Shown: positions 16,515 through 26,041, counted from the stretch's first letter. The stretch: DNA of 35,165 nucleotides from an uncultured Flavobacteriales bacterium (GCA_903873905.1 CAIQQJ010000054.1:1-35165), one strand, 5' to 3'. Notes: generated by a model not told the origin, from the letters alone. Numbers and translations: made by a program.

Positions 16515-16544
16515 TTGAAAAATTAAAACTGAGCAATTTTTCAA
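16515..16544 (-). terminator. Weak AT-rich hairpin after the S41 peptidase gene
   Basis: TTGAAAAATT and AATTTTTCAA form a perfect 10-bp stem with a 10-nt loop just beyond the S41 stop. It is AT-only apart from one pair per arm and has no long T-run, so a terminator role is uncertain. Confidence 0.3.
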
Positions 16545-16547
16545 TAA

Positions 16548-17975
16548 CTATTTCCTGACCAAACTCAAAGCAAATTCCATTATTGCATCATGGACTCCAA
16601 TAATGTCAGCGAGATTATTTTTTACAAAATAATCCGGCATAGTTCCATGACCATCATTTTCATTGATGTTTCGAATGACTGTTGCTTCCGTTCCAACAAA
16701 GCATACGATACGCGTATGAGGCAAAACTAATTTAGAATCAAAAATTCTCCCACCACAAATTGTGCGATTGCCTCCTGTTTCTTCTCCAACAAAAATGGCT
16801 CGCTTATAACGGCTCAACACGGAAGCAAATTCACCAGAGGCAGAAAAACTTCCACCGTTAATTAGCACAATAATCTTTCCCTTGAAAGCATTTTTCAATG
16901 GAGAAAATGAGCCTTTCCCAAAACCTACTACCCTGCATTTGGCAAGTCGATTCCAATGATGTCCAGGATTGAAACGTCTTGTTTGCAAAGTTCCTTCAGC
17001 ATATACAAACCGATCTTTCATGATATGCTGCAAGAGATATCTGGAAAAAACTGGATTTCCACCACCATTATCGCGAACATCAATGATAAGCGTTTCAGAT
17101 TTTGCCGAATCAATTTTCAGAAACATTTTATCAATGACTTTTTTGAAATGCAAATGGTATTGTTTCTTCAGCAAATCAGCATCAAAAGTCTGCACACTCA
17201 AAATTGCCGTTTTGGAAAGCGAATCAAAACGAAGTTGTATGCCAGTTCTAATTCTTTGTGCTGCAACATTGGCTGCATATTTTGTTTTTGCCACTTTCAA
17301 AATGGAATCAATTGGCATAGCTGACAAGTTAGTTGTTACTACAGCACCTTCCTTTGTAACATAAGCAACCGAATAATTAGTTGGAAACCCGCTGAGGAAA
17401 CCAAAAAATCCGCGGAAATAAGTATTCATTATCCATTCTGGCAATGTCGTGTTTTCACCATCACGAACCATGCGCAGCAAAAAATCATTCCTGATTTGTG
17501 TTGCAGATTTTCCATTAATGCTAAGGATTTCTGCACCGTCAAATAGTGAAGTGTCTTTCGAGTAATTTTTATCAGCATAAAGTTTTCCATCAAATGAACT
17601 GATGTGCAATGGTAAATATGCTTGGTATTTATCAGCATAATTACCTATGGCTTCACCGGGAGAAATGAGATTGTGTCCATCCTTTATAAAGGAACAAATG
17701 GGTGTGATGTAACTGAAGAATTCATAAAAATTCATTGGCTTAGTAATGCCGCTAAACATACTGTCAAAAACTACATCCATTCGTTGTTTCGAGGTGTACA
17801 AATAAAGATTGGGTTGTTTTTTTTCAATTCCTCTTCGAAGAGCAGTGAAATCTTCTTGCAATTCTTGAACTGAATAAATTTTTTCAGGATTAAAATGCTT
17901 TAACTTCTTCTTGGTAACAAAAGAGGAAATCAAAATGACAAATAAAATTGTGGTGAAAAATCGTAATGATCTCAT
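16548..17975 (-). CDS. S41-family peptidase (tail-specific/C-terminal-processing type)
   Basis: 475 residues with an N-terminal hydrophobic segment (residues 5-20) acting as signal or anchor. The C-terminal half carries the S41 core: TLIIDVRDNGGGNP near residue 297, KIIVLINGGSFSASGEF near 370 with the nucleophile Ser, and FVGEETGGN. A PDZ-like part is suggested by GAEILSINGKSATQI near residue 147. It probably cleaves proteins or peptides in the periplasm. Its ATG overlaps the lysA stop in an ATGA, so it is translationally coupled to lysine biosynthesis genes, although no functional link is obvious. Confidence 0.88.
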   Translation of the reverse strand: MRSLRFFTTILFVILISSFVTKKKLKHFNPEKIYSVQELQEDFTALRRGIEKKQPNLYLYTSKQRMDVVFDSMFSGITKPMNFYEFFSYITPICSFIKDGHNLISPGEAIGNYADKYQAYLPLHISSFDGKLYADKNYSKDTSLFDGAEILSINGKSATQIRNDFLLRMVRDGENTTLPEWIMNTYFRGFFGFLSGFPTNYSVAYVTKEGAVVTTNLSAMPIDSILKVAKTKYAANVAAQRIRTGIQLRFDSLSKTAILSVQTFDADLLKKQYHLHFKKVIDKMFLKIDSAKSETLIIDVRDNGGGNPVFSRYLLQHIMKDRFVYAEGTLQTRRFNPGHHWNRLAKCRVVGFGKGSFSPLKNAFKGKIIVLINGGSFSASGEFASVLSRYKRAIFVGEETGGNRTICGGRIFDSKLVLPHTRIVCFVGTEATVIRNINENDGHGTMPDYFVKNNLADIIGVHDAIMEFALSLVRK

Positions 17976-19129
17976 AATGGTAAATACATCGTCTCTTCCC
18001 GTTCTCTCAAATTATATCCGCTCGCCATCACTTCTCCATACGCTCCCGCAGTTCGAATCGCAATCAAATCACCACGTTTTACTTCGGGAAGATCCAATGC
18101 CTTTCCAAAACAATCAGAAGATTCACATACAGGCCCCACAACATCATAACGTAAATCCGTTGCGCCTGGAGATGGTGTGAGGTTTTCAATTTTATGATAG
18201 GCTTGATAAAGAGCTGGACGAATTAATTCTGTCATTCCTGCATCGAGAATTGCAAAATTGGTTTGCACACCTTTTTTCACATACAATACGCGCGAAATTA
18301 ATGTGCCACATTGGCCAACGATTGAACGACCCAATTCAAAATGGATTTGTTGTCCTTGACGAACTTCCAAAAATTTCGCAAAAATTTCGAAGTATGTTTT
18401 GAAATCGGGAACAAGGTTATTTTCCACATCGTGATAATCAACTCCTAAACCACCACCGACGTTGATGTGTTTCAAAATAATTCTTCTTGACGCAAACCAT
18501 TCCTGAATTTCATTCACGCGTGTACAAAGCGAACGGAAAACATTGAGATCCGTAATCTGTGAACCTATATGAAAATGCAAACCAATCAATTCTAGTTGCG
18601 GATATTGTTTCATAGCCTCAATGACTTCGGGCAATTCATGAATGTTTATTCCGAATTTATTTTCTTCGAGGCCAGTGGTAATGTAATGATGCGTATTCGC
18701 ATGCACATTCGGATTTATACGTAAAGCAACTCTAGCTGTTTTATTTGCGTCACGAGCGAATTGCGCGATGACTTCCAATTCCGGCAATGATTCACAATTG
18801 AAACAAAAAATGTCATTCGCAATTGCAAATCGGATTTCAGTGTCATTCTTCCCCACTCCAGCGAAAACAATTTGATCTGGAGTAAAACCACTTTCCAATG
18901 CGCGTTTGATTTCATTTCCACTCACGCAATCAGCACCCATTCCCGATTTCAAAATACGATCAAGAATTTCGCGATTTGAATTTGCTTTTAGTGCATAATG
19001 AACGTGATAATTATATTGGGAAGATGCAGCATTCATTGCGGCCAACGTTTTTTCGAGTAGACCAAGATCATACACGTAAAATGGTGTTGGGTGATTTTGA
19101 AAAAGCGCTATTCGTTGTTGTGAAAACAT
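17972..19129 (-). CDS. lysA: Diaminopimelate decarboxylase
   Basis: A 385-residue fold-type III PLP enzyme. Diagnostic segments are TPFYVYDLGLLEKT, HYALKANSN (the PLP lysine), GADCVSGNEI, VFAGVGKNDTEI, GLHFHIGSQI, INVGGGLGVDY, ELGRSIVG and GPVCESSDCFGK. It performs the last step of lysine biosynthesis, meso-diaminopimelate to lysine. The upstream neighbour is aspartate kinase, the first step of the pathway, separated by 47 nt. The stop overlaps the start of the S41 peptidase by 4 nt. No anomalies seen. Confidence 0.96.
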   Translation of the reverse strand: MFSQQRIALFQNHPTPFYVYDLGLLEKTLAAMNAASSQYNYHVHYALKANSNREILDRILKSGMGADCVSGNEIKRALESGFTPDQIVFAGVGKNDTEIRFAIANDIFCFNCESLPELEVIAQFARDANKTARVALRINPNVHANTHHYITTGLEENKFGINIHELPEVIEAMKQYPQLELIGLHFHIGSQITDLNVFRSLCTRVNEIQEWFASRRIILKHINVGGGLGVDYHDVENNLVPDFKTYFEIFAKFLEVRQGQQIHFELGRSIVGQCGTLISRVLYVKKGVQTNFAILDAGMTELIRPALYQAYHKIENLTPSPGATDLRYDVVGPVCESSDCFGKALDLPEVKRGDLIAIRTAGAYGEVMASGYNLREREETMYLPL

Positions 19130-19151
19130 TTTAGAATGAAGTTAAAAGCCA

Positions 19152-19176
19152 CGGAGACACGTAGGCACAGAGGATA
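19152..19176. repeat. Degenerate 8-nt-period array (cacggaga/cacgtagg/cacagagg)
   Basis: Three 8-mers sit in the short gap between lysC and lysA, ending at the lysC stop. They resemble the array at 10181-10216. Confidence 0.5.
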
Positions 19177-20493
19177 TTATAAATTAAAAAGACCTTTATT
19201 TAATGCATGAAGCGTTTCTTTTTTTCGACTTGATTCAACCAAAATGGAAACGTTGTTTTCACTTCCGCCGTAAGAAATCATGCGAATGGGAATATTTTTC
19301 AGCGCATCGAAAATTTTCACGGCATAACCTTGTTTGGCTTGCTTGAAACTTCCAACAATACAGACAATGGTTTGCTCCTTGTCCACTTCAACAATTCCAA
19401 AACTTTTCAGTTCATCCACAATTTCATCGAGATGGCTTGGATTATCAATCGTAACAGAAACGGCCACCTCAGAAGTGGTGATCATATCAATTGGAGTTTT
19501 GTACCGCTCGAAAACCTCAAATACGTTTCTCAAGAATCCATAAGCCAACAACATCCGACCCGATTTTATTTTTATTGCAGTGATTCCATCTTTCGCAGCA
19601 ACTGCAGTAAAACGATCTTCCTTTGCATCGGCACCAATCAGGGTTCCTTTTGCTTGAGGTTCCATGGTGTTCAACAAACGCACAGGAACATTTCTCTTTT
19701 GCGCTGGAAGAACACATGTAGGATGCAAAATTTTCGCACCGAAATAAGCCAACTCGGCCGCTTCATCAAAAGTCAATTCGTGAATCGGAAAAGTTTTTTC
19801 AACAATGCGTGGATCGTTATTGTGCATGCCATCGATATCAGTCCAAATCTGAACTTCTTCTGAATGTAAAGCCGCTCCAATTAATGTTGCTGTATAATCA
19901 CTGCCTCCGCGTTTCAGATTATCAATTTCACCAAAAACATTTCTGCAGATGTAACCTTGCGTGATGAAAAGTTTTATTCCCTGATATTTTATTAATTCTG
20001 CTTGCAAATGTTTTTCGATGTAATCCAAATCTGGTTCATCGTTATTGTCAATGCGCATGAAATTCAAGGCAGGAAGCAAAACCGATTTAACACCCTTCTC
20101 TTCGAGATAGAATTGAACCAAAGCTGTACTTAACAATTCTCCTTGTGCAAGAATTGCCTTTTCCTCATTCGCAGTAAACAAGTCGATCGTGAAATTTTGC
20201 AAATATTCAAAATGCTCGACCACCAATTCAGTTCCCTTTTTCTTTCCCATTTCGGAAGAAAAAAGTTCTTCAACTACTTTATTATAGTTGGTCTCAAGAT
20301 TAGAAATTAATGTTCTCGCCTTATTGTTATCCTTGGAATAAAGTGCATTTGCAATTTCAACAAGACTGTTGGTCGTTCCCGACATGGCAGAAAGCACAAC
20401 AATTTTTTCCTGATCATTAACGATCAATGATAAAAGCGATTTAATACGCTCGGGACTTCCAACCGAGGTACCTCCGAATTTTAATACGTGCAT
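19177..20493 (-). CDS. lysC: Aspartate kinase (monofunctional aspartokinase)
   Basis: A 438-residue aspartokinase. It begins VLKFGGTSVGSPERI (nucleotide-binding KFGGTS), followed by LSTALV, RGGSDYTATLIGAAL, WTDIDGMHNNDPRIV and FGAKILHPT, which together define the kinase domain. The last 130 residues form a pair of ACT domains (ITAIKIKSGRMLLAYGFL and IVCIVGSFKQ), the usual site of lysine or threonine feedback inhibition. It phosphorylates aspartate as the entry to lysine, threonine and methionine synthesis. No homoserine dehydrogenase domain is fused. It is first in the lysC-lysA-S41 run. Confidence 0.95.
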   Translation of the reverse strand: MHVLKFGGTSVGSPERIKSLLSLIVNDQEKIVVLSAMSGTTNSLVEIANALYSKDNNKARTLISNLETNYNKVVEELFSSEMGKKKGTELVVEHFEYLQNFTIDLFTANEEKAILAQGELLSTALVQFYLEEKGVKSVLLPALNFMRIDNNDEPDLDYIEKHLQAELIKYQGIKLFITQGYICRNVFGEIDNLKRGGSDYTATLIGAALHSEEVQIWTDIDGMHNNDPRIVEKTFPIHELTFDEAAELAYFGAKILHPTCVLPAQKRNVPVRLLNTMEPQAKGTLIGADAKEDRFTAVAAKDGITAIKIKSGRMLLAYGFLRNVFEVFERYKTPIDMITTSEVAVSVTIDNPSHLDEIVDELKSFGIVEVDKEQTIVCIVGSFKQAKQGYAVKIFDALKNIPIRMISYGGSENNVSILVESSRKKETLHALNKGLFNL

Positions 20494-20527
20494 GGGTCAA
20501 TTATTGGAGGTCGAAGATAAGCAATAG

Positions 20528-20650
20528 AGGGACTAGGGGCTTAGGACTTGTGACTTGGGATTATGAATTAATCAAAATAATACAATAGAATTAGATACTC
20601 ACAATCCTCTTCAGTTTATCCAAGCCACTTGTCATAAGCCCCAAGTCCCT
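20528..20650. repeat. Inverted pair of 8-nt-period arrays between lysC and gldF
   Basis: The left arm is 20528-20560 and the right arm 20619-20650. Read as complement, the right arm matches the left at 26 of 32 positions, in blocks agggact(a/t), ggggctta, (g/t)gac..gt and g(a/g)cttgg. About 58 nt separate the arms in this 250-bp divergent region. Confidence 0.65.
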
Positions 20651-20718
20651 TACCATCAATTGTGCAAAAGGATGTTAAAAGGTTTTTTTAGAATGAAATC
20701 TATTGCGGATTTAACCGT

Positions 20719-20726
20719 TATTTTTG
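20719..20726 (+). promoter_or_regulatory. -7 box (TATTTTTG) upstream of gldF
   Basis: Exact TAnnTTTG match ending 17 nt before the gldF ATG. A convincing -33 box was not found. Confidence 0.4.
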
Positions 20727-20743
20727 GGCACCCCAATTAAACT

Positions 20744-21481
20744 ATGTATTCACTCTTCGTCAAAGAAATCCGCAGTTTCCTTTCTTCCCTCATCGGGTAC
20801 ATTGTGATTGTGGTTTTTCTTCTTGCCATCAGCCTTTTTATGTGGATTATCAAAGGCGAAACGAATGTGTTGGACAGTGGTTATGCAAACATTGACACCT
20901 TATTTGCAATTGCTCCATGGGTTTTCCTTTTTCTTATTCCTGCCATTACCATGCGTTCTTTTGCAGATGAGAAAAAAACAGGGACCATTGAATTGCTGCT
21001 TACTCGTCCGCTTACTGATCTTCAAATTATTCTTGCAAAATATTTTGCCGGCCTCACCCTTGTGTTGATTGCATTGATACCGACACTCGTATATTATTAC
21101 AGCGTTTATAAACTCGGCTCTCCTGCTGGGAATATAGATTCCGGTGGAACATGGGGTTCTTATGTTGGTTTGTTATTGCTCGGCTCTTCCTTTGTTTCAA
21201 TTGGAATTTTCGCTTCTTCACTTACCGATAACCAAATCATTTCCTTCATTCTTGCACTCGCACTTTGTTTTTTCTGCTATACCGGATTTGAACAAATCAG
21301 TTCTCTTTCCTTATTCGGAAAGGCAGACACTTTTATTCAAGCATTGGGAATTAATCTTCATTACAATTCACTTGCACGTGGAGTAATTGACACACGCGAT
21401 GTTGTCTATTTTGTAAGCTTCAACGCATTTTTTGTTTTGCTAACAAAGACCGTATTGGAAAGCCGCAAATGGCAGAAATAA
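20744..21481 (+). CDS. gldF: Gliding-motility-type ABC transporter permease GldF
   Basis: A 245-residue ABC-2 type permease with six hydrophobic segments. FADEKKTGTIELLLTRPL near residue 77 is the typical cytoplasmic loop of this family, and the N-terminus MYSLFVKEIRSFLSSLIGYIV matches Bacteroidota GldF. GldF forms an inner-membrane ABC complex with GldG and the ATPase GldA, needed for gliding in Flavobacterium johnsoniae but also present in non-gliding species. gldG follows after 42 nt. The ATPase gene is not in the window. Confidence 0.92.
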   Translation: MYSLFVKEIRSFLSSLIGYIVIVVFLLAISLFMWIIKGETNVLDSGYANIDTLFAIAPWVFLFLIPAITMRSFADEKKTGTIELLLTRPLTDLQIILAKYFAGLTLVLIALIPTLVYYYSVYKLGSPAGNIDSGGTWGSYVGLLLLGSSFVSIGIFASSLTDNQIISFILALALCFFCYTGFEQISSLSLFGKADTFIQALGINLHYNSLARGVIDTRDVVYFVSFNAFFVLLTKTVLESRKWQK

Positions 21482-21523
21482 ATTTTGACTTTCAACATTA
21501 GACATTTGACTTCATACTGAACA

Positions 21524-23275
21524 ATGAGTACAAAAAATAAAAAACGATCCGATTTAATCAACCTCACATTGGGGCTGTTTATTGTTGTGATCGTCAATGT
21601 ACTTTCTCAATATGCTTTCACTCGCTTGGATCTGACATCTGAAAAAAGATATACACTTTCGACTAGCACAAAAGAAATGTTGGGTAAACTGGATGACCTG
21701 GTTTATTTCAAAGTTTACCTCGAAGGCGATTTTCCGCAAGGTGCTGGCGATTACAAACGACTGCGTGATGAAACAAAAATAATGCTCGATGAATTTCGAG
21801 CTTATGCAGGAGACAAAATTCAATATGAATTCATTGATCCAGGTGAAAATCCTGATCCGAAAGAAAGAGAGAAATTTCAGAAACAACTTTACAGCGAAGG
21901 ATTAATTCCTCACATAGAAAATTTCACTGACGATAATGGCGCACAAGTTGTGCAAAGACTTTTTCCTTGGGCAATTGCCTCTTATCATGGACTGAATGTA
22001 TTGGTTCCTTTGATGGGAAGTAATACGCCAAAACCAAATGAAGTTCAGTTAAATCATTCTGTTGAAGGTTTGGAATATGAAATTTCCAATGCGATGCGCA
22101 AATTACAAATGCATGTCAAACCGAAAGTTGCCATTACTATGGGACATGGAGAACCGGACACTTTGGAATTAAATGATCTTGTAAAAAGTCTACGTGAATA
22201 TTATGATGTTGATTTTGTAAAGTTCAATGGCAATCTGAATGCATTCCGCGATACCATGCAAAAGGCAGATCAGATTTTCAATAAATACAAAGCGGTAATT
22301 GTTGACGGTCCAGACTCTGCATTTACACCAGAAGAATTATTCATTCTCGATCAATTTGTGATGTATGGAGGAAAAGCCTTATTTCTGATTGATCCTGTTT
22401 ACACCAGCATGGATAGTTTGTCCATGACCGGAATGACACTTGGAATTCCTCGCCAACTTGGAATCGAAGAATTGACTTTCCGTTATGGCGCAAGATTAAA
22501 TACCACACTTGTTGAAGATTTATATTGTGCCGATATCGCGATTCCGCAAGAAGGTCCGCAAACGCAATTTGTTGCAGCGCCGTGGTATTATTCTCCTACA
22601 ATTTTGCCATCGGAAAACAATCCCATTGTTAAAAATCTGGACCGCATAAAATTTGATTTCCTAAGTACAGTTGATACGGTTGAAACTTCAGCAAATATCA
22701 AGAAGACAATTCTTATTCGGACTTCCGATAAATCGCGTTACCAGCGCACTCCCACTCGCATCAGTTTGCAAATGGCAATGGTGGAACGCGATCCTAGAAG
22801 TTTCAATAAACCAAATGAACCTGTCGCGGTTTTGTTGGAAGGAAAATTCGATTCTTATTTCAAGAATAAATTTTTGCCTGATACCATCAAGAACAGTAAA
22901 CTCATAGGCTACAGAGCACAAGGAGATAGCTCGAAAATTATTGTTGTTGGTGATGGTGATGTGGCTCGCAATCCGATTTACAAAGGAAAACCGCTTCCTC
23001 TCGGACTTGATTTAATGAATCGCATGAACAGAAATTTTTATGCCAATAAGGATTTCTTGCTCAATTGCATGAATTATCTCTGTGATGATAAAGGTTTGTT
23101 ATCCGTTCGTTCACGTGAAGTGACGCTGCGTTTGTTAGATCGCGGAAAAATTAAAGATCATAGACTGAAATGGCAAATGATCAATACACTCGTTCCTGTT
23201 GCTTTGATAATTGCCTTTGGATTTCTAAGATTCTACTTGCGAAGAAGGAAATATGGCACAATTGTCTCAAGCTAA
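21524..23275 (+). CDS. gldG: GldG, partner subunit of the Gld ABC transporter
   Basis: A 583-residue protein with one N-terminal helix (residues 10-30) and one near the C-terminus (TLVPVALIIAFGFLRFYL). Between them is a large extracytoplasmic domain with LTSEKRYTLSTSTKEML at its start and VAITMGHGEPDTLELNDL and AVIVDGPDSAFTPEEL in the middle, the signature of GldG/ABC-type auxiliary transport components. It follows gldF at the same spacing and strand as in other Bacteroidota. The role in gliding or in another envelope process is not settled by sequence. Confidence 0.93.
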   Translation: MSTKNKKRSDLINLTLGLFIVVIVNVLSQYAFTRLDLTSEKRYTLSTSTKEMLGKLDDLVYFKVYLEGDFPQGAGDYKRLRDETKIMLDEFRAYAGDKIQYEFIDPGENPDPKEREKFQKQLYSEGLIPHIENFTDDNGAQVVQRLFPWAIASYHGLNVLVPLMGSNTPKPNEVQLNHSVEGLEYEISNAMRKLQMHVKPKVAITMGHGEPDTLELNDLVKSLREYYDVDFVKFNGNLNAFRDTMQKADQIFNKYKAVIVDGPDSAFTPEELFILDQFVMYGGKALFLIDPVYTSMDSLSMTGMTLGIPRQLGIEELTFRYGARLNTTLVEDLYCADIAIPQEGPQTQFVAAPWYYSPTILPSENNPIVKNLDRIKFDFLSTVDTVETSANIKKTILIRTSDKSRYQRTPTRISLQMAMVERDPRSFNKPNEPVAVLLEGKFDSYFKNKFLPDTIKNSKLIGYRAQGDSSKIIVVGDGDVARNPIYKGKPLPLGLDLMNRMNRNFYANKDFLLNCMNYLCDDKGLLSVRSREVTLRLLDRGKIKDHRLKWQMINTLVPVALIIAFGFLRFYLRRRKYGTIVSS

Positions 23276-23505
23276 TTTCCTCAAAACACCAAATTTCAAC
23301 CGCTTATTGATTTGCGGCAACCAGTAAACATTTATTAGCAGAATTTCCATTTCCAATTACGATATTTACATCCTACAATATCCTCAGTCACTTTTAATTC
23401 TAGAATTCAAAAAAAATAAAAAACCAATACTTTTTTCAGTAATAATTTGAAAAATTGAATTGAGTTTTTGAAAGGTTGAATCATAGGGTTATTGAATTCA
23501 AGATT
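23276..23505. repeat. 230-bp gap with an 8-nt-period array before the DUF4340 gene
   Basis: The first 170 nt hold nothing recognised. From about 23455 to 23497 the sequence runs in 8-mers ending ttg (ttgaattg, agtttttg, aaaggttg, ggttattg), reaching to just before the DUF4340 ATG. Confidence 0.4.
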
Positions 23506-24573
23506 ATGAATCGCAACAAAATTGCACTTGTCATTGCACTTGTCCTCGGAGCATTAACCTTTTGGCTCATTTCGAAGCAAGGAAAAAGTAGCATCAAAGC
23601 TGAACTCCGAGATTTCGCTGTGCAGGATACCGCCTCTATTACAAAAATATTTCTTGTCGATAAGGCAGCAAAGCAAGTTACGCTCACACGTGAAGCAGAT
23701 GGACGTTGGAAATTGGATGGTAAATATTATGCAAGACCAGATGGAATCAAAAATCTTTTGGTGACCATTCACGATTTATCTGTTCGTGAACCTGTTGGTT
23801 TGAAAGCTCAGGAAAATGTGATCAAGGAACTTGCAACCGGTTCTACCAAATGTGAAATTTATGCAGGCGACAAGCTGCTCAAACAATATTATGTGGGAAG
23901 TGAAACCGCTGACATGATGGGAACCTACATGTTGTTGAGTGACATCAGCGACCCAGACAACATTGTAAATTCTTCTGAACCATTCATCATGGAAATCAAA
24001 GGGTTTAACGGATATCTAACAACGCGCTATTTTACAAACAAATCGGAATGGCGTGATCGTACTGCTTTTCATTATTTCGTTCCTGACATTCATTCCATTT
24101 CCATTCAGCATGCTGGGGATCCTGCAAATTCATTCACAATCACACAATCTGCAGGTAACAATGTTTTTAGTTTGCAGAATATGAAGGGCGACAAACTTCC
24201 TTTCGACACCATTGCAATCAAACAATTTGTGTCTTATTTCGGAAATATCGGTTTTGAAAATTTCGCGAATGATATGCCGAAACATGAAATCGATTCCATT
24301 ACACATTCCGTTCCAGCGCACATCATCACTGTAATTGACGGGTCCAACAAAAAAACCGAAATCAAAATGTTTCTGAAGAAGAACAAAGGATTTGCACCAG
24401 ATGATACAACTGCCGCAAAACCACCTTTGTATGATGCCGATCGAATGTTCGCATTAATGGAAACCACCGGTGATTTTGTGATTGTCCAATATTATGTTTT
24501 CGGCAAATTATTGCAAACTCCAGATTATTTTATGCCAGGCAAATCTGCAAAAGCGCCTAGCAAAAAAAAGTGA
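23506..24573 (+). CDS. DUF4340-family protein next to the Gld transporter genes
   Basis: 355 residues from the ATG at 23506; a TTG at 23476 would only add ten residues encoded by the intergenic array. An N-terminal helix (IALVIALVLGALTFWLI, residues 5-21) anchors it, and the rest is extracytoplasmic. Features such as ITKIFLVDKAAKQVTLTREADGRWKLDG and LLVTIHDLSVREPV match DUF4340, a repeat domain often encoded beside GldG/ABC-2 transport genes. It probably works with the GldFG complex (inference from context). The C-terminal residues KAPSKKK are basic. Confidence 0.82.
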   Translation: MNRNKIALVIALVLGALTFWLISKQGKSSIKAELRDFAVQDTASITKIFLVDKAAKQVTLTREADGRWKLDGKYYARPDGIKNLLVTIHDLSVREPVGLKAQENVIKELATGSTKCEIYAGDKLLKQYYVGSETADMMGTYMLLSDISDPDNIVNSSEPFIMEIKGFNGYLTTRYFTNKSEWRDRTAFHYFVPDIHSISIQHAGDPANSFTITQSAGNNVFSLQNMKGDKLPFDTIAIKQFVSYFGNIGFENFANDMPKHEIDSITHSVPAHIITVIDGSNKKTEIKMFLKKNKGFAPDDTTAAKPPLYDADRMFALMETTGDFVIVQYYVFGKLLQTPDYFMPGKSAKAPSKKK

Positions 24574-24616
24574 TGGGGCAATCGAAATAGTCCTCAAAGA
24601 ATTTTATCTTTTCACC

Positions 24617-24648
24617 TGTACCTCGTCCCTTGTCCCCCGTCACTCTTG
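24617..24648. repeat. Degenerate 8-nt-period array (tgtacctc/gtcccttg/tcccccgt/cactcttg)
   Basis: Four 8-mers lie between the DUF4340 gene and dnaN. No inverted partner was seen. Confidence 0.45.
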
Positions 24649-24710
24649 TGATTGTTTAAAAGTTGTTCAATAATTACATTTTTCTACCCGACAGAGGCCG
24701 CCAAAAGGGA

Positions 24711-24718
24711 TAATTTTG
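24711..24718 (+). promoter_or_regulatory. -7 box (TAATTTTG) for dnaN
   Basis: Exact TAnnTTTG match located 29 nt before the dnaN ATG; no clear -33 box. Confidence 0.4.
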
Positions 24719-24747
24719 CACGTTAACAAGCAATTACATTTTAGCCT

Positions 24748-25890
24748 ATGAAATTCATCGTCTCCAGTTCTGCCCTTCTGAAACAAGTACAAATGCTTAG
24801 CGGGGTGCTGAATTCCAGCAACACTTTGCCTATTCTCGATAATTTTCTTTTTGAAATCGACAAGGGTTCATTAACCATTTCAGCTTCTGATTTGGAAACA
24901 ATTATTTCCACCCAACTGAAGGTGGAGTCGAAAGACACAGGCAACGTTGCTGTTCCGGCAAAATTACTGATCGAAACACTTAAGTCATTTCCTGAACATC
25001 CACTCACATTTTCTATTGATAAAAAACGTTTCGCGATCGAAATTTCTTCCGATTACGGTAAGTATAAAATCACAGGACAAAATGGGGATGAATTTCCAAA
25101 AGCTCCTGTTGTCGATGGTGGTTCTTCCATTGAAATGGAATCTGCCGTTTTAGGTCGCGCAATTTCAAAAACATTATTTGCTGCAGGAAACGATGAACTT
25201 CGCCCTGTTATGTCGGGTGTATTTGTTCAATTTTCCCCAGAAGGAACAACTTTCGTTGCGACCGATGCGCACAAATTGGTTCGTTACCGTCGCACTGATG
25301 TGAAATCAACTGGAAGTGCATCTTTCATTCTTCCTCGCAAACCACTTAACCTTTTGAAAAATATCCTCACAGGACTTGATGGAATTGTTCGTGTGGAATA
25401 CAACGCCACCAATTCACGTTTCTCTTGGGGAATTGCTCCAGACGGAACTGTTGGATCAACATTGGTGTGCCGACTTATTGATGGAAAATATCCAAACTAT
25501 GAAGCGGTAATTCCAAAAAACAATCCGAATAAATTGACGGTTGATACAAGTTCGCTTCTTGGAAGCATTCGTCGTGTTTCTATTTTTGCGAATAAAACAA
25601 CACATCAAGTGCGTTTGAAAATTGCGGGAAGTGAATTGAATATTTCAGCAGAAGATTTGGATTTCTCCAATGAAGCCACTGAACGTTTGACTTGCTCTTA
25701 CGCTGGTGATGATATGGAAATCGGTTTCAACTCCAAATTCTTGGCTGAAATGCTTACCAATATCGGAAGTGATGAAGCGCTTATTGAAATGTCAGCTCCT
25801 AATCGTGCGGGAATTCTTATTCCATCCAATAATGGAAAAGATAATGAAGACACCTTGATGTTGGTAATGCCTGTAATGCTTAATAATTAG
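24748..25890 (+). CDS. dnaN: DNA polymerase III beta subunit (sliding clamp)
   Basis: A 380-residue protein, close to the usual 370 residues of bacterial clamps. It begins MKFIVSSSALLKQVQMLSGV and contains NTLPILDNFLFE, RPVMSGVFVQFSPEGTTFVATDAHKLVRY and the C-terminal LMLVMPVML, covering the three clamp domains. It encircles DNA and tethers the replicative polymerase. It follows gldF-gldG, the neighbour arrangement I know from Flavobacterium. It has its own -7 box upstream and a hairpin with a T-run downstream. Confidence 0.97.
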   Translation: MKFIVSSSALLKQVQMLSGVLNSSNTLPILDNFLFEIDKGSLTISASDLETIISTQLKVESKDTGNVAVPAKLLIETLKSFPEHPLTFSIDKKRFAIEISSDYGKYKITGQNGDEFPKAPVVDGGSSIEMESAVLGRAISKTLFAAGNDELRPVMSGVFVQFSPEGTTFVATDAHKLVRYRRTDVKSTGSASFILPRKPLNLLKNILTGLDGIVRVEYNATNSRFSWGIAPDGTVGSTLVCRLIDGKYPNYEAVIPKNNPNKLTVDTSSLLGSIRRVSIFANKTTHQVRLKIAGSELNISAEDLDFSNEATERLTCSYAGDDMEIGFNSKFLAEMLTNIGSDEALIEMSAPNRAGILIPSNNGKDNEDTLMLVMPVMLNN

Positions 25891-25894
25891 TGGT

Positions 25895-25953
25895 GAGTTT
25901 TGAGTGTTTAGTTCTGAGATTGAATAGTTCTCAGAACAAAATACTCCGAACTA
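25895..25953. repeat. Inverted pair of 8-nt-period arrays after dnaN
   Basis: The arms 25895-25919 and 25929-25953 are complementary at 20 of 25 positions, with a perfect inner part gttctgaga/tctcagaac and a loop of about 9 nt. The pair begins 4 nt after the dnaN stop. Confidence 0.65.
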
Positions 25954-25990
25954 ATAACCTATAAAGGTTCCAAATGTGATGATGAAGAAG

Positions 25991-26021
25991 GAGTTGCCTC
26001 AAAAGGGTGACTCTTTTTTTT
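25991..26021 (+). terminator. Rho-independent terminator after dnaN
   Basis: GAGTTGCCT pairs with GGGTGACTC (some G-U pairs) around a CAAAA loop, followed by eight or more T. Confidence 0.75.
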
Positions 26022-26041
26022 GAAAAATAAATTCAGATAAA

